Shown here in pieces: positions 38,401 to 52,200 of a DNA stretch of 64,000 bases (the first letter of the stretch is position 1; each line of letters starts with the position of its first letter). Under the pieces are notes generated by a model, which made no database searches, was not told where the DNA came from, and was given only the letters and a program-made list of their open reading frames with translations. The DNA lies in contig OX235262.1 of assembly GCA_944472135.2 (NCBI GenBank), positions 61,104,440 through 61,168,439 of the forward strand, given 5' to 3'. This stretch comes from Trichobilharzia regenti (taxonomy: Eukaryota > Platyhelminthes > Trematoda > Strigeidida > Schistosomatidae). The position numbers were made by a program, and so were the translations under genes.

Positions 38401-41400
38401 ACTCAGTAAGTAATGTGTTCGGTGGTTGTGATTAGTGCCAAACTGTCAAGTAGATATACTCATTGCATCTTACAATTTTTAAAATAAGCCAAGTTACTGA
38501 ATTTCGCAGTGAATTGAATTTAAATGATTGTTGTTGACGGGGAGATTTTCATTGCCATAGCTTTATTCTGTGTTTCTTGACCATTACCACTTATTAACAA
38601 GCAGCATTATCAGTTAATCCTCACACATACTGTTTAATAAGAAATACCGCTAACCGATGAAACACTGTAACATCTGATAAATCTTAATGTTGGTATTTTA
38701 TACGGTACTTTGTATATTTACATAAAGAAGGGGATTATTATTATTATTGCTCCCTTGCGTTCCTAGTGGAACATAGGGCTTCAACTGCACGTCTCCATTT
38801 GCTTCTGTCTTCTGCTGTACTTTCCGCCTGCGTCCATGTTAGTCCATATTCTTTCAACTCCTCTTCACACGATCTCCTCCATGTCACCCTTGGACGTCCC
38901 ACACGCCGCTTCCCTTTCGGGTTCCACTCGAGTGCTTGACGCGCGATGTCACCCAGCGGTCTCCTCAGCGAGTGTCCGATCCATCTCCACTTTCTCTCGC
39001 ATATTTGTTGGGCGATTGGTTCTTGCATTGTTTGTTCCCATAATTCCTTGTTGGTGATTCTTTCCGGCCATCTAATCTTCAATATAGAGCGAAGACAGTT
39101 GTTAATAAAGGTCTGCAGTCTTTTGGAAATATTCTTTGTGACCCGCCAAGTTTCTGATCCGTATAGAAGAACTGACTTTACGTTTGTATTTAAAATCCGA
39201 ATTTTGTTGGTGATGCTGAGTGATGAAGATTTCCAGATTGATTTCAGGTTGATGAATGTGTTTCTCGCCTTCCCAATTATTCTCGATTTGACATCCTCGT
39301 CCGTTCCTCCATTCCTGTAGTTGAGACAATGCTCCCTAGATAAGTGAATGAAGTGACCTCTTTCAAGTCCCTCCCGTTGATGGTGATTGACGTTGGATGT
39401 TGTTGCTGTTGTTGGTTGATTATTTTCATAACCTCCGTCTTGTCTATGTTTACCTGGAGTCCTGTCTTTGCTGCTTCTTCGACCAGTTTGTCGGTTTTCG
39501 CTTGTAAGTCTTCGATTGTGTGTGACATCAAACATAAATCATCTCCGCGCGAAATCCAGGTCTTCTAGGTTCTTCACGTCTGTCGGTCCAGGATATTCCT
39601 GTCTTCTCGTTTCCCACTGTCTGACGCATAATCCAGTCCACCACAATTAGGAATATCATTCATTGGTGATAATAAGCACCCTTATCTGACTACTGTGTTT
39701 ACTCCAAACGCCTTGCTGAGTTTTCCGTTGTGGATGACTTGACATGTGCCGTTGTCATACAGCTGTTGAATAAGGTTGATGAATATTTGGGGTACGCCAT
39801 AGTACTCGAGTAATTTCCAATTTACTTCGCGGTCAACGCTAACTGTCGAAGGCGCCTTCTCAAAGTCTATTAAGCTGAGGTAGAGGTTTGATCGCCATTC
39901 CATGCTTTGTTCTGTGATGATGATGCGTAGAGTTGCAATTCGGTCAGAACATGATTTGCCTGACTTTCCTGAATCCAACTTGTTCTGGTCGGAGTTCTGT
40001 CTCTAGTGCATCCTTTAATCTCTCCAGGATGATGCGACTCAGGATTTTACTTGGCGTCGATAGGAGCATGATTCCTCGCCAGTTCTTGCAGAGTCCTAAG
40101 TCGCCCTAAAGAAGGGGAAAATTTCTAAAATCTTATTTGAGTTATTTAAATTAGCTCGATTGAATTAGTGGGTGTCCCCTTCGAATCCGAATCCAAAGAC
40201 AAAAACTGACTGTAAAAAGAAATGATTTATATACTCTTTCGTATCAATGTGTGTAGATAATTATAGACACCAATTTGATTGAGATAATTGTTGATTCACT
40301 TGACTACCAGGCTTCTAGGAATTCCCTGACATTTTTGGTGTTTCCTCTATTTAAAATTCCTACATTAACAAACACATTTGATGATATTAGATAGTTGGAG
40401 GAAATCGGCCACAGGAAGCCTTGCTTGACCCAGGTTTCATGCTGGTTCGCACTCACCAGTCAGCAAGGCGTATCTGCAACCTTGAAGGAATTCATGTCCA
40501 TTCTGAGATTCGAACCCGTGTCACCTGGTGCAGTGCAGCGGTCAGAGACGTTACCACTGAGCTATTAGGCTCGCGACTGACCTCCTGTAGGACTGTAGTG
40601 GATATTTTGATTGCACACTAGTAGCTAGTGTGACGTGTCTAGTCTTTTCTTTGGTGCAGATTGAATTCTATCAGTCAGGTGCACCGTGATGGCGCGCTAC
40701 CTAGCATGGTGGTCACATAGCAAACCTGACTGATAGAATTCAGTCTGCACCAAAGAAAGGACTAGACACATCACACTAGTTACTAGTATCCAATCAAAAT
40801 AACAAACACGTTAATATAGATAGCTAATAAGAAGAAAATCAAGTGACAAGAATGTTCGAATTCCAAGTCAATAAAAAGCGATCAATAGAGATGTAAATCA
40901 ACATCCAGTCACGGCAGTGTCTGCCAGGAGAATCTTAACCTACCCCGAAGATGTTGCCTAGAAGAAAGAGGAAAGCCTCGCAATTAAATTAACTAGCTGA
41001 GAGAACACAACACAATCATCCACCTGAACTCTACAAATCTTCTTCATTATTTCAATTCACTTGATTATATACAACTTGTCTTCGCGTTTAGCTACTTTAT
41101 TAAAACACTACACAAAATATTTCAAAGTTATTTCAATGTAGATTTTTATCACGAACCAACACCAATCAGAGACTTCAAGTGATGGGTAGTGACTAGCAGT
41201 GGAATTCAGGACGCGCATTTCGTCCTATTTGGGACTCGTCCTCCAGCTGGATGTACCTGTATTTCCCAGTGAGTGATGATATATCCGCCGAGGCTCGAAC
41301 CCAGTCCCCATAGTTTAAAACGCCAAAGCGATATTCACTAGACCACTTGGGCCACGAAAGCCACCTCTTGTGAAACGGATTATGTTAATTCAATTTTAGA

Positions 41401-44400
41401 TTTTCCCGTCGACTGATTTAAATGTCCAGACATCGTAGAAGCATCTGCACAACAAGCCGACATGTCAACCTGAGACCGAGCACTTCGGTCCAATCAATCG
41501 ACGGGAAAATCTAAACTCGTATTAAATTATCAATATGACCTTTGAAAATGAGGTAGCACTGTAGCTCTGTTTCCCCTAAGCTTGGGACTCTTCAGTGTTG
41601 CACACGTCTATAATCTAAAACATCAGCCTCCTGCTCATTGATGCCTATTAGATAAATGTCCTGAAGCTGAACTGTGAAGACGTGACTATAAGGGTCCACA
41701 ACGTCAAGGTAAAGTGAATGTTCATCGAAGGAACTGGTTGAGGGTAGCAGTATATCACGAATAATCAACAAGTTTGGTCTTGTAACCTGAAGGTTCGATA
41801 TCTGATCCCTGATGTGGTCATGGGTGCTCACTGATGAGGAGTCACGATATAAAACAAACGCTTATCCAGTACTCCGTGGTTTCCAATGTTCTGTATCTGA
41901 TGCTGGCTCGTGACGAAATCAACAGTGAAATTAATCCGAATCCCTACAAAAACCCATAATTTAAAATGTGAAAAATTATCTGTTTTTCTGATCATTTTTT
42001 TCTATTATTCAATATTCTTAGCTCCAAAATCAATTCCACAGAAATGACATTTAAAAACGAATCTACAAAGACGGAAGTTGATTTTGAATTTGTATTGCTG
42101 CCGAATATTAGCTTGAATAACGGGTTCATGCTTTTACGACGGATTGTCAATCATCCATTCTTGGTTATTGAAAGACCATCTTCACTTCAAGAGAATTCAT
42201 CTTCTGTTATTATTCCTGACTCGCCAAATAACATTTGTGGAGATTCGGACAATGCGTCAGTAGAAAAAGAAGATATGTCTGTTCTTACAGTTGAGCAGAA
42301 AGAGTTAATTGAAGCGAGCGGGAAGACGCGTCTACTTGATCGTCTTCTTCAAAGGTTGATTGGAGATGGACATAAAGTAAGTTTATGGGAAAAAAGTTTT
42401 TGGGAAGAAGTATGTTTACCCTACGGTGCATAACGGTGGCATAACGCTCACCAACCATGCACATGGTCCTGGGTTCGATCCCCGGCTACTGACGCACTCC
42501 TTTACCTCGCTAAGCCAGAAATAATGCTGGTAAAGAGGAAGGGATGGGCATGAGGCTAGCCCCCCTTCCATCCTGTATAATAAACACTGCTACAGAAACT
42601 TCAAGCCACTAGCTTAAAGCCCTATGTTCCACTGGGTAACGTAAAGGAAAAAAATGTTTTCCCTACACATTGAACTTGTTAATAAAACAGAAACAAGGGC
42701 TTTAAAGGGAAGTGAAACAATAAATTATTATTTAGAAGACAAAAAGGACTGAGCAAGGAATATTCTTTTCGATAACTTCCTCATTTGGTTTTACACTTGT
42801 GTATGCACATAATATTTGTTATTAAGGGGTGGAGGCGATCGGCAGGAAGCCTTAGACCTAGATTTTGTGCTCATTGGCACTCGTCAACAAGTTGAATCTG
42901 CAATTTCGAGATGTAACGACTAAACTGTTCGAACTCGCGATCCACCCCCTGAAAACATATCTGATTGCAGCAGTGAGAGACGTGGGCTCAAATCTCAGAA
43001 GGGACATGAGTTACTCCAAAACTGTAGATATGCCTTGCTTATGAATCTCTGTCAACAAGTGTCAACAAAACCTATGTACAAGGCTTCCTACCAATTGCCT
43101 CCAACCACCTAATAACAACATTTGGGAGTGCGACATAATGGCGGAGCCACCTAGCACGGTAGTCACACCTTAAACTTGATTGATAGAATTCAGCCTGTAC
43201 CTGACAAGAGACTAGACGCATGATACTTGTTATTACCTAGTTTCTAATCAAAGCACATACTATTTAATGGATAATATTTATTCACAGTATTGATATTTTA
43301 TAAATAATATGGAAATCATCAGATTACAGTTTGGAAGTATGTGTAAGGGACAATAAGGATAAAAATTTATGCAACAATTAAAGATAGTTTAAAAAAAATA
43401 ATTACCGAGATGGGGAAAGTGTCTGAACGAACCTTTTTGAATCCATAAGTTAGGCTTCTACAGATGGATTCCCACAGCTTCAGCTGTGTATAACAGATGA
43501 ACCTGTAAGGTGAAACTGAGATTAATGAGAACACGGTAGGTAACTTTAACATCGATTTTAAGTTCATTGTGTACAAGTTGAGCTAAAAGAGAGTTAGCAT
43601 TAAACACTGTTTGGCGTTTCTTTAACTACACAAGATGGTGCTCACAAATCCCATGATGAACACGCCTAATTGTACACCCAATATAACTGGTTTCACAGGA
43701 GTAGTCAAACTGATTGACAGACTATATTGAAATTATTGTTAATAAAATTTACATGGGAAAAATATATATTCATTTTGGAATTGGTTCCTTATTCACTACT
43801 CTATACTAATTTATAGCTTTTTTTAAAAGCAATCCTTCAAAATTACACTAATCAATTAGGTTGTGAAGCTACACAAGCTGAGATGGTTAGAACACGTGTT
43901 ACACGTGCCCAGCCGTACCTTTCTCAGACATGGGATAAGGTTGAAAAAGAGCTAACTGTAGTCTAATCGAAACCTGCCATCAGTTCATGAGGTCGTTCAC
44001 TGTTGGTGTGAGCCATGCTGGAGGTGCGAACTGCTTAGTTGAGGTCCCAAGATACCAAGAATTGGTGACTGCAGACTGTGGGTGAAATGACTCAAAATAG
44101 CTCTCAAAGGATCATATGCATTTGCTCTGTACGGACTCCCGGATCCATTAAATTCTCATTGTTCTTCACATACTTGTACCTACTCACGCATATTTCCGTT
44201 CAGTTTTTTTTCCACATTTATGGGCTGTATGAAATGTAGCAACTTGAACTGCTGCAATTTTGTGCGAAATCCTGCTTTGTGATCCATTCAGTCAGCCGAT
44301 CAAAAATGATTCCCTGAAAAAGATAAAAGACAGATTCGGCGAAGAAAATTTTCTTTATCGACGAAATCATCTTCAGAGGCTGTACAGCCGTATTTATACT

Positions 44401-47400
44401 TACAGAAATATATAGTGGTCTATTATTGAGTAATAGCGGCTGATATAATTGATGTAATTACTCGGAAGTGGCTTTAGAAGTAAAAAATTAAAAGTTGTAA
44501 ATTACGTGGTACTCAACGGTACAAAGATAGAAATTTGATAAGGTTAAAATTTCTATTGACTGCGAATAAACTTAGTTGAGTGTCAATTCAACAAGTGTGA
44601 AGCGGGTGTAAAGTGTTCAGAAGGAGCATATGAGAGTGATAATAGTGAATTAATTATTAATGCAAAAGCCAACTAAAAGCAAAATTGAAAATCAAAAGGA
44701 AAAGAAAAAATCAAATTATTTTTACAGGGAACGACTAGGGAAGAGGTTAAGACCAAGGTAGAATAAGAGGTTGGACAAACGTTTTTGTATACAGAGTTTG
44801 GGGTTGTATTGACGAATTGCCAGCGCCTCCGCCATACAAAAAAGCCGAAACCTGACGCCCTTTTTACCGTTTGGCTTCACTTTGTAGATGATCTTGAAAG
44901 ACGACTCTGGTGGAGCTACGTGGCTTGAGCTCATGAAATGCTCCAGAATTGAGTTAGTAATTGTCTTGCATTGTCATTTTGCTAACGATGCCGGATAATG
45001 TTCAGATATGCGCTTGTAAGTGTGCACTTTGTCATTCAAATACCTTTATTCGCACTCAATAGTAATTTTAACCTTATCAAATTTCTATCTTTGTGCCGTT
45101 GAGTACTACGTAATTTACAACTTTTAACTTTTTACTTCTAAAGCCACTTCCGAGTAATTACATCAATTATGTCACCCGCTATTACTCAATAATAGACCAC
45201 TATGTATTTCTGTAAGTATAAATACGGCTGTACAGCCTCTGAAGATGATTTCGTCGATAAAGAAAATTTTCTTCACTGAATGCCCTGAAGATTATTTGGA
45301 CTTCAGTTACACGATACGCAATTATAAGACGTCAAGCAAAAGTATCTACAAAATCAAAAGATTTAATCAATACCTGTGTAAGATTTTTACACATATCTAT
45401 TTTTCCTTTTTCTTATGCAACAGGTAGTTGTTTTCTCTCAGTTCACAATGATTTTAGATCTATTGGAAGAGTTATTAGACTGTCGATCATTACCTTTTGT
45501 AAGAATTGATGGTTCAACAAGAATTTATGATCGCCAAAATGCTATTAGACGTTTTAATCTAGAAAGTGTTGAACGACTTCCAGTATTTTTGATATCAACG
45601 AAGGCTGGCGGCTGTGGGATAAACTTGCAAACAGCTGCAGATACTGTGATCATATTCGATTCTGATTGGAATCCACAATCAGATTTACAAGCTCAGGATC
45701 GGTAAGTATCTCTCATGTAAATGTTTATTTGTGATGCCTCATCATGTGATATTAGATGATTAGATACCGTCTGCAGGAAGCCCTGGACTTAGAATTCGAG
45801 GTTATTGGCACTCATCAACAAGGCGGATATGCAATCTTGAAATAACTGACTGCCTATCAGAGTGTCGCCCAGTAGTAGTGTTGCAGACGGAGCCGTTAAC
45901 GCTGAGCTAACCAGTCTAAAGTTTTACCATCGGTCGGAGTGACTCACCATTATAGTACATTAGGAACTGATGTTAAACGATTGGAGACAAACGGCGGTAA
46001 CCCCTGGACTTGGGTTTCGTGCCTCTTGGTACTCGTCAGCCTTATCATCAAGCAGTAAAAAATACACTTCTGTAATTTAACTCTGAAGTGATAAAGTTAG
46101 ATGCCTTCAATAGCGAATGTTTCTACTTCTTGAAATAAGCACTTCTGAAGTTTGGTGGTGCAATATGCATTGTGGAAAGATGAAAGGTGAGCTGAAGATG
46201 TCGAGAGGTTGGGTTATCTATCTCAGTACAGCAGAAGTTCAAATAGTTTGTTTTTTGATTTGACACTAGTAACTAGTGTGATGTGTCTAGTCCTCTGATT
46301 TGTGCAGACTGAATTCTGTCAGTCAGGTTGTAATGTGGCCGCCTTTCTAGGTAGCTCGCCATCACGGTGCACGTTGATTTGATGATATTAGATGGTTGGA
46401 GGAAATCGGCAGGAATCCTTGGACAGGTTTCATGCTAGTTGGCACTCGTCGACAAGGCGTGGTGGCCACATTACAATCTGACTGATAAAATTCAGTCTGC
46501 ACCTAAGAAAGGACTAGACACATCACATCAGTTACTAGTGTCAAATCAAAATACCCATTAGAGTCCTAAAGGAGGTCAATCGCGAGCCCTAATAGCTCAG
46601 TGGTAACGTCTCTGACCGCTGCACTGCACCAGGTGACACGGGTTCGAATCTCAAAATGGACATGAATTCCTTCAAGGTTGCAGAATACGCCTTGCTGACT
46701 GGTGAGTGCGAACCAGCATGAAACCTGAGTCAAGCAAGGCTTCCTGTGGCCGACTGCCTCCAACCATCTAATATCAGAGTTTGTTTTATAGCATAAACCT
46801 ATAGTCATTTATAAATGGACAGGCTACTATTCTGTGAAGACAGGTTGTTGATTCGAATAGTGTAAGGTTCTGTGAGTCGTTTAAATAAAGTAAGTGTTTA
46901 CCGTATTCTAAGTTTTGAGATTTTCTAAAAAAATTCTTCGTGTCACTCAAGTGTGCTTTAATATGCAACAAGCGTGATCGACATTCAGTTTCAATTGGTA
47001 ATGGTGATAAGCGCACAATTATTACTCCTTTGGGTTCTGAGTGGAACATAGGGCTTCACCAGGAAATCGTCATTCCAGTCTCTTTTCTGTAGTTGTTAGC
47101 CGGTCTACGACTACCCATAACTTTTCATCTTTTACTTACATGATCTCTTCCATGTCACAGACCCATTCTGGTTCCACTCGAGAGCCTGTCTAGCGTATGA
47201 TGTCACTCAACGATATTCTCAGTATATGTCCTGTCCATCCCCATCTCTATGCAAATTTGTTGGTCAAAGGGGTTTCTGGTTGATGATTACCTAATTATTT
47301 ACATCAATAACACTCATTAGATTGTAGAAAGCATAAATTATTAAAGAACTTCCTTTTTCATTCAGTTCATCATCCTTAACTGTAAAATGAATTACTTTCG

Positions 47401-49219
47401 AAATAATGGAGCATGCTCGCCGATCATGCACATGGTCTGGGGTTCGATCCCCGGCCGACGCCTCACTCCTTTACCTCACTTACCCAGTAATAAGATTGGT
47501 TAAGGGGGAAGGTTGGGCATGAGGCTAGCAACCCCATCCTGTAAAAATAAACACTGCTACAGAAACTTCAAGCCTCCAGGTTGAAGGCCTATTTTCTACT
47601 GGGAACGTGAAGGAAATAAAAAATTGGTTTTTGTAGGAATTTAGTTTGATTGGTTAGAGGATTTCACTATGAGCTGGCATCAGTTACAGAACCATTGGAA
47701 AACTTGCAGGAAATACTGCACAGCAGGTTCGTCCTAGTTTGGGACTCTACAACAGCATGCACCCAATGGGGTTAGGAGCCGTACCGGTTTTCTAAGGATT
47801 TTCTTGAAAATTGATCTGATGCACACTAGCGACTGGCCCTATTCAGTTAGGTAGTTACCTCGGGTTCTAGTGGGAAGCCGTGACCAGTAGAGTACAGCAA
47901 GTTGGAGGGGAGGCAGTAGCTAATGGTGAATTGGCAGAAGTTGGAATTCATGGGCTGTCCATTGGATCGGGTCCCAGTGTTTTAATGGTTTACGAGCTCG
48001 CTAGCCTTGTAACCAGAAAGTCCTGGGTTCAAACCCTGGTGGTGGGTGCGTACGGATGAAGAGTTCCAAACTAGGACAAAACAGCCGTCCAGTACTCCGT
48101 GTTGGTTTTCGAATGGTTCTTTAACTGACGTCAGCTCATGATGATTGAATTCACTTGAAATAATTCACTAAGGTAATCAGTTCAATGCAATGATGATAAT
48201 TCCAGTACTACTCAAAGTTTACAAGTAGTTGAAATATGAAGTATAAAATATTTGACACTTTAAACTGTTTCAGCTCGTAAAATTATGATTTTTGGTTGGG
48301 AATACAATGCTTTAAGCCTTTGTTAAACCTTTTTAATAATTATATCCGTGATTGTGTAATCCCTTCTTGATCAAGTTGACTAAGAGCACAGAAACCATCT
48401 CTCCTGGGAGTTGGTTCCAAGAGTATATGACTTGATAGGAGAAACAGTACTCGAAAACCATATAGTTCCTTTTTAGCTCCTAAACTATCCTGCTTTATCC
48501 TCTGAGATGTTTAGACTTGATGATGACTTACTCTGACACCTTTACCCGTGTGAATTTCAACTGATGGGAGTGGTGTTTCTTCTTTGTCATATTACATAAC
48601 GCCTATGTGTCCAATCAACGTGGTTGCGCACTTCTCTACGTTGATGCGAGCATCCATTCTTCGGACGAATTTAACAGTTCGTTGAGATCCCGCAGCGTAA
48701 GCATATTGCTGTCGTCCTTAAGCTGTCTCCGAACTTTCAAGTCGTCTGCGTATAGAATCATGCGAGATTTAATGAGCCTAGTTAATATGTTGATATACAG
48801 GATAAGTAAGATGGAATCGCGAACAGAACGTAATGGTATACCATTACGTATATTTGTCCTGGAACATAGTTTGGAGTTGATCTTGACCCTTTGTCTCCTG
48901 CCTACGATGAATTCCTTGATCCGGCTTAGAAGGCCATACGTGTTCCCAAAACTTCCCAGTTTCCTGAGTAGTTTTGTGAAAATAACATCGATGGGTTTAT
49001 TGTTCTCCCTGAACTTGACCTAGTTTTCTTTTACTGTAAGAAGCAATGTCAGAAATAAGAGGTACGCTCAAAAACCGTTTTGTGTGCCTGAAAACAAGCT
49101 GTTGTTTTCCAGATATGCCGTAATAAATTTCTTGTTTATTCTTTCCAACTTAAGTGTCTTTCTGGAACAGTAATTGTATTGATCTTAACAAATCGACAGC
49201 ATTTAAAAAACACTAATAC

Positions 49220-49258
<39 letters not shown>

Positions 49259-52200
49259 GTAGAGCCAGAAGACAGAATTATCGAAAAGAATATTCTTTGA
49301 GCAGTTTTTTTCTAAACTGATTTTCCTACAAAAATTGGTAAATCCATTGGTTCAGATTTTATACACGAATGGAATGTATAACTTAGTTTTTAGTTACAGG
49401 ATTTCATCATGAACTGACATTGGTTAGAGAACCGTTGGGAAACCTGGGAGTACTGGAGAGCTATTTCGTCCTAGTTTGTCACTCCTCATCAGTACGCACC
49501 CATCAGGGTTCGAACTCAGGGCCTTCTGGTTACTGGGCGAGCTAGCTCGTAGACCATTAAGCCACTGGGACCCAATCCACTGGCTCAACCATGAATTCCA
49601 ACATAGCATGACCACTTGTCAATGCTATCCGTAGCGTGTATTTGTCCTCACACCCGACCTGCTTCTTCCTAGTGGTGGCGAATTCTCACTAGAACCCAAG
49701 GTAACTACCTACCTAAATGGGGCTGGTCACTAGTGAGCGTCTCATTGATCTTCATTTATTCGTTTGTAGGGATTTGATTGGCCGGTTCTTAGAATAACTT
49801 CCATAGTTTTAAAACAATCCTATCAAGCAAGGAAAGACAAGTGCGTTATATTTTAGCTCATTATTTAAAAGAAATAACAACAACAACAAAATCAGCATTT
49901 ATGTAAACTTTTATAGTATTTCTAATTTATTCTTAATAAGTATCTTAGTGCCTAGATGGAAAAGAGTTGGTTGGTTAAATAGCATACTCATAATGATCAT
50001 GCACAAGTGTGTTAATCTACGTTCTCATTGTCAGTTAATGATCACTACTGAGTTGTTGTTTTTGTTGAACGTATTCTAACAAATTGACATTTATGCAAAT
50101 AATTAACACCTGGCAAATGAATATATATTGGTCAGTGGTTTCTGTCACTCCGCGAAATGCTTTGTGTGTGTTAAAATGATATAAGATGTTATTGATAAAT
50201 AGGCCTAAGTTCACATTGTAAACCTATAGTCTACTGGTCTAGTTGCCTGACTTCCAAAAGTTGGTCCACTAGTCGGAATTTTACTCTACCTACTTATGTT
50301 TAGGCAACCAGGCAGCATTCACAGAAAAGGTGTAGATGACTACTAACTGCATGATTGTTGAGTGACATTTCACTTCATTTTAAGTTCACATTCAATGATG
50401 TTTGTAATTATTGGATGCAAAGCCCCTTCCCATTTGTTTTACATTTTATTATAACTAATTAAACACAATCTCTACAAAACCAATACTTGAAAATTAATCT
50501 GATGCACACTAGTGACTGGCCCTATTCAGGAAAGTAGTTACCTGGGCGTTCTAGTGGGAAACCATGATCAGTGGAGTACAGCAAGTTGAGGGTGACGCAG
50601 TAACTCCTCAAAGAAGACATTGGGAAATTCACGTGTTATGTCGTGAATTGGCAGAAGTTAGAATTCATGAACGAGTGCGTCGGTGGCACAGCGGTTAGGG
50701 CGCTCGCCGATCATGCACATAGTCCGGGGTTCGATCCCTGGCCGACGCCGCACTCCTTTACCTCGCCAAGCCAGTAGTGAGACTGGTAGAGAGGAAAGGT
50801 TGGGCATGAGACTAGCAACCCCATCCTATAAAAATTAACACTTCTACAGAAACTTTAAGCCACTAGCTTGAAGCCCTATGTTCCACCGGGGACGTGAAGA
50901 AAAAAAAGGATTCATGTACTGGCCATTGGATCGGGTCCCAGTGTCTTAATAATCTACGAGCTCGCTAGCCTTATAACCAGAAGGTGCTGGGCTCAAACCC
51001 TAGTGGTGGGTGCGTACTGCTGACGAGTCCCAAACTAGGACGTAACAGCTGTCCAGTACTCCCAGGTTTTCCAATGGTTCTCTTTACCGATGTCCGCCAA
51101 CTATGAAACCCTCCAACCAATCGAACGAAATCCCTACAAAACCAATACTTGAAAATTTTATGATACCATTGTTATCTTGTAGTCAATTCAGAACTAGGCA
51201 CTTTATCTCTCTACCTCTCTCTCTCTGTATTACCTTTTTTCTTAAATATAATTGGTGTTTTGTCGCCAAGACTTATTTTCTAGATAATTTGATGACAAAA
51301 AGGACAGTTAATTATCGGAATCTGCTTCTTCATTTTTTGCGGTGACATTTATTTAAAAGAGGGTCTTATGAAAGGGAAGTGAAAATTTCATGATATACAG
51401 AATATTACTAGAATAATATCCAAGATTTTTTTGTTGAGATTACTGTGCACCAGTTGTAGTTCATCTGTCATCTTTATATATCGGAATAGCTGAGCTGTAC
51501 ACTAGCTACTATCATCAGTATACCTCCACTGAAATGAGAAGCTTCGAGGCTGATAAAATAACCTGAATCATGAATGTTTACCCACTACACACTAAAATGT
51601 TTGACTGTATAATCATCCTATACTTTCCAATATATATATATATATATCTGCAGAAACACTAAAAAATCCACTGTCGCGATCACTTAAGAAGACCTTCGCA
51701 GCTGAACTACGACTAACCTTCTCCACAAAACCTATGATTCATGTGAATGTGAAGGATAAGCTATCACTGCTGGCCTCATCAATGTGTACTTATCAATTCG
51801 CCTGCTCGTGTGGAGCCAGAGATGTCGGCCGTACCCAGCGTTCGCTTTCCAAACGTATCACCAAACACTTGCCAACATGGTTTTACAAAGGATAGAAACG
51901 ATGCCCCCCAGCTCCATCTTAGAACATCTGATAGATTCCGGACACCAAGCTGCACCCCAAACAAACTTCAATGTCGTCTACAGAGTAAGGAGTAGTCTTC
52001 CTAACGGTGTAGGAATCAGACTTCTTCAAACTGCAGAAGCAATGGCGATTCACTTGCTAAGTCCTGAACTCTGCATTCAGAAGAAGTTCGTTCAATCACT
52101 ACACTTGCAATGGACGTAATCTATCATATTACCCGACAAATAAATTCTACCTAATCTTTTTTTCTGTCTCTTCATTAGTATTATTTTGTCTTCTCAATTG

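Noticed and set aside
38836..39650. Several plus-strand open frames
   Set aside because: They are antisense shadows of the SR2-like RT on the minus strand.
49207..49255. Possible CRISPR or satellite array
   Set aside because: It is a simple (TA)n run inside a Penelope-like tail. No CRISPR array is present, as expected for a eukaryote.
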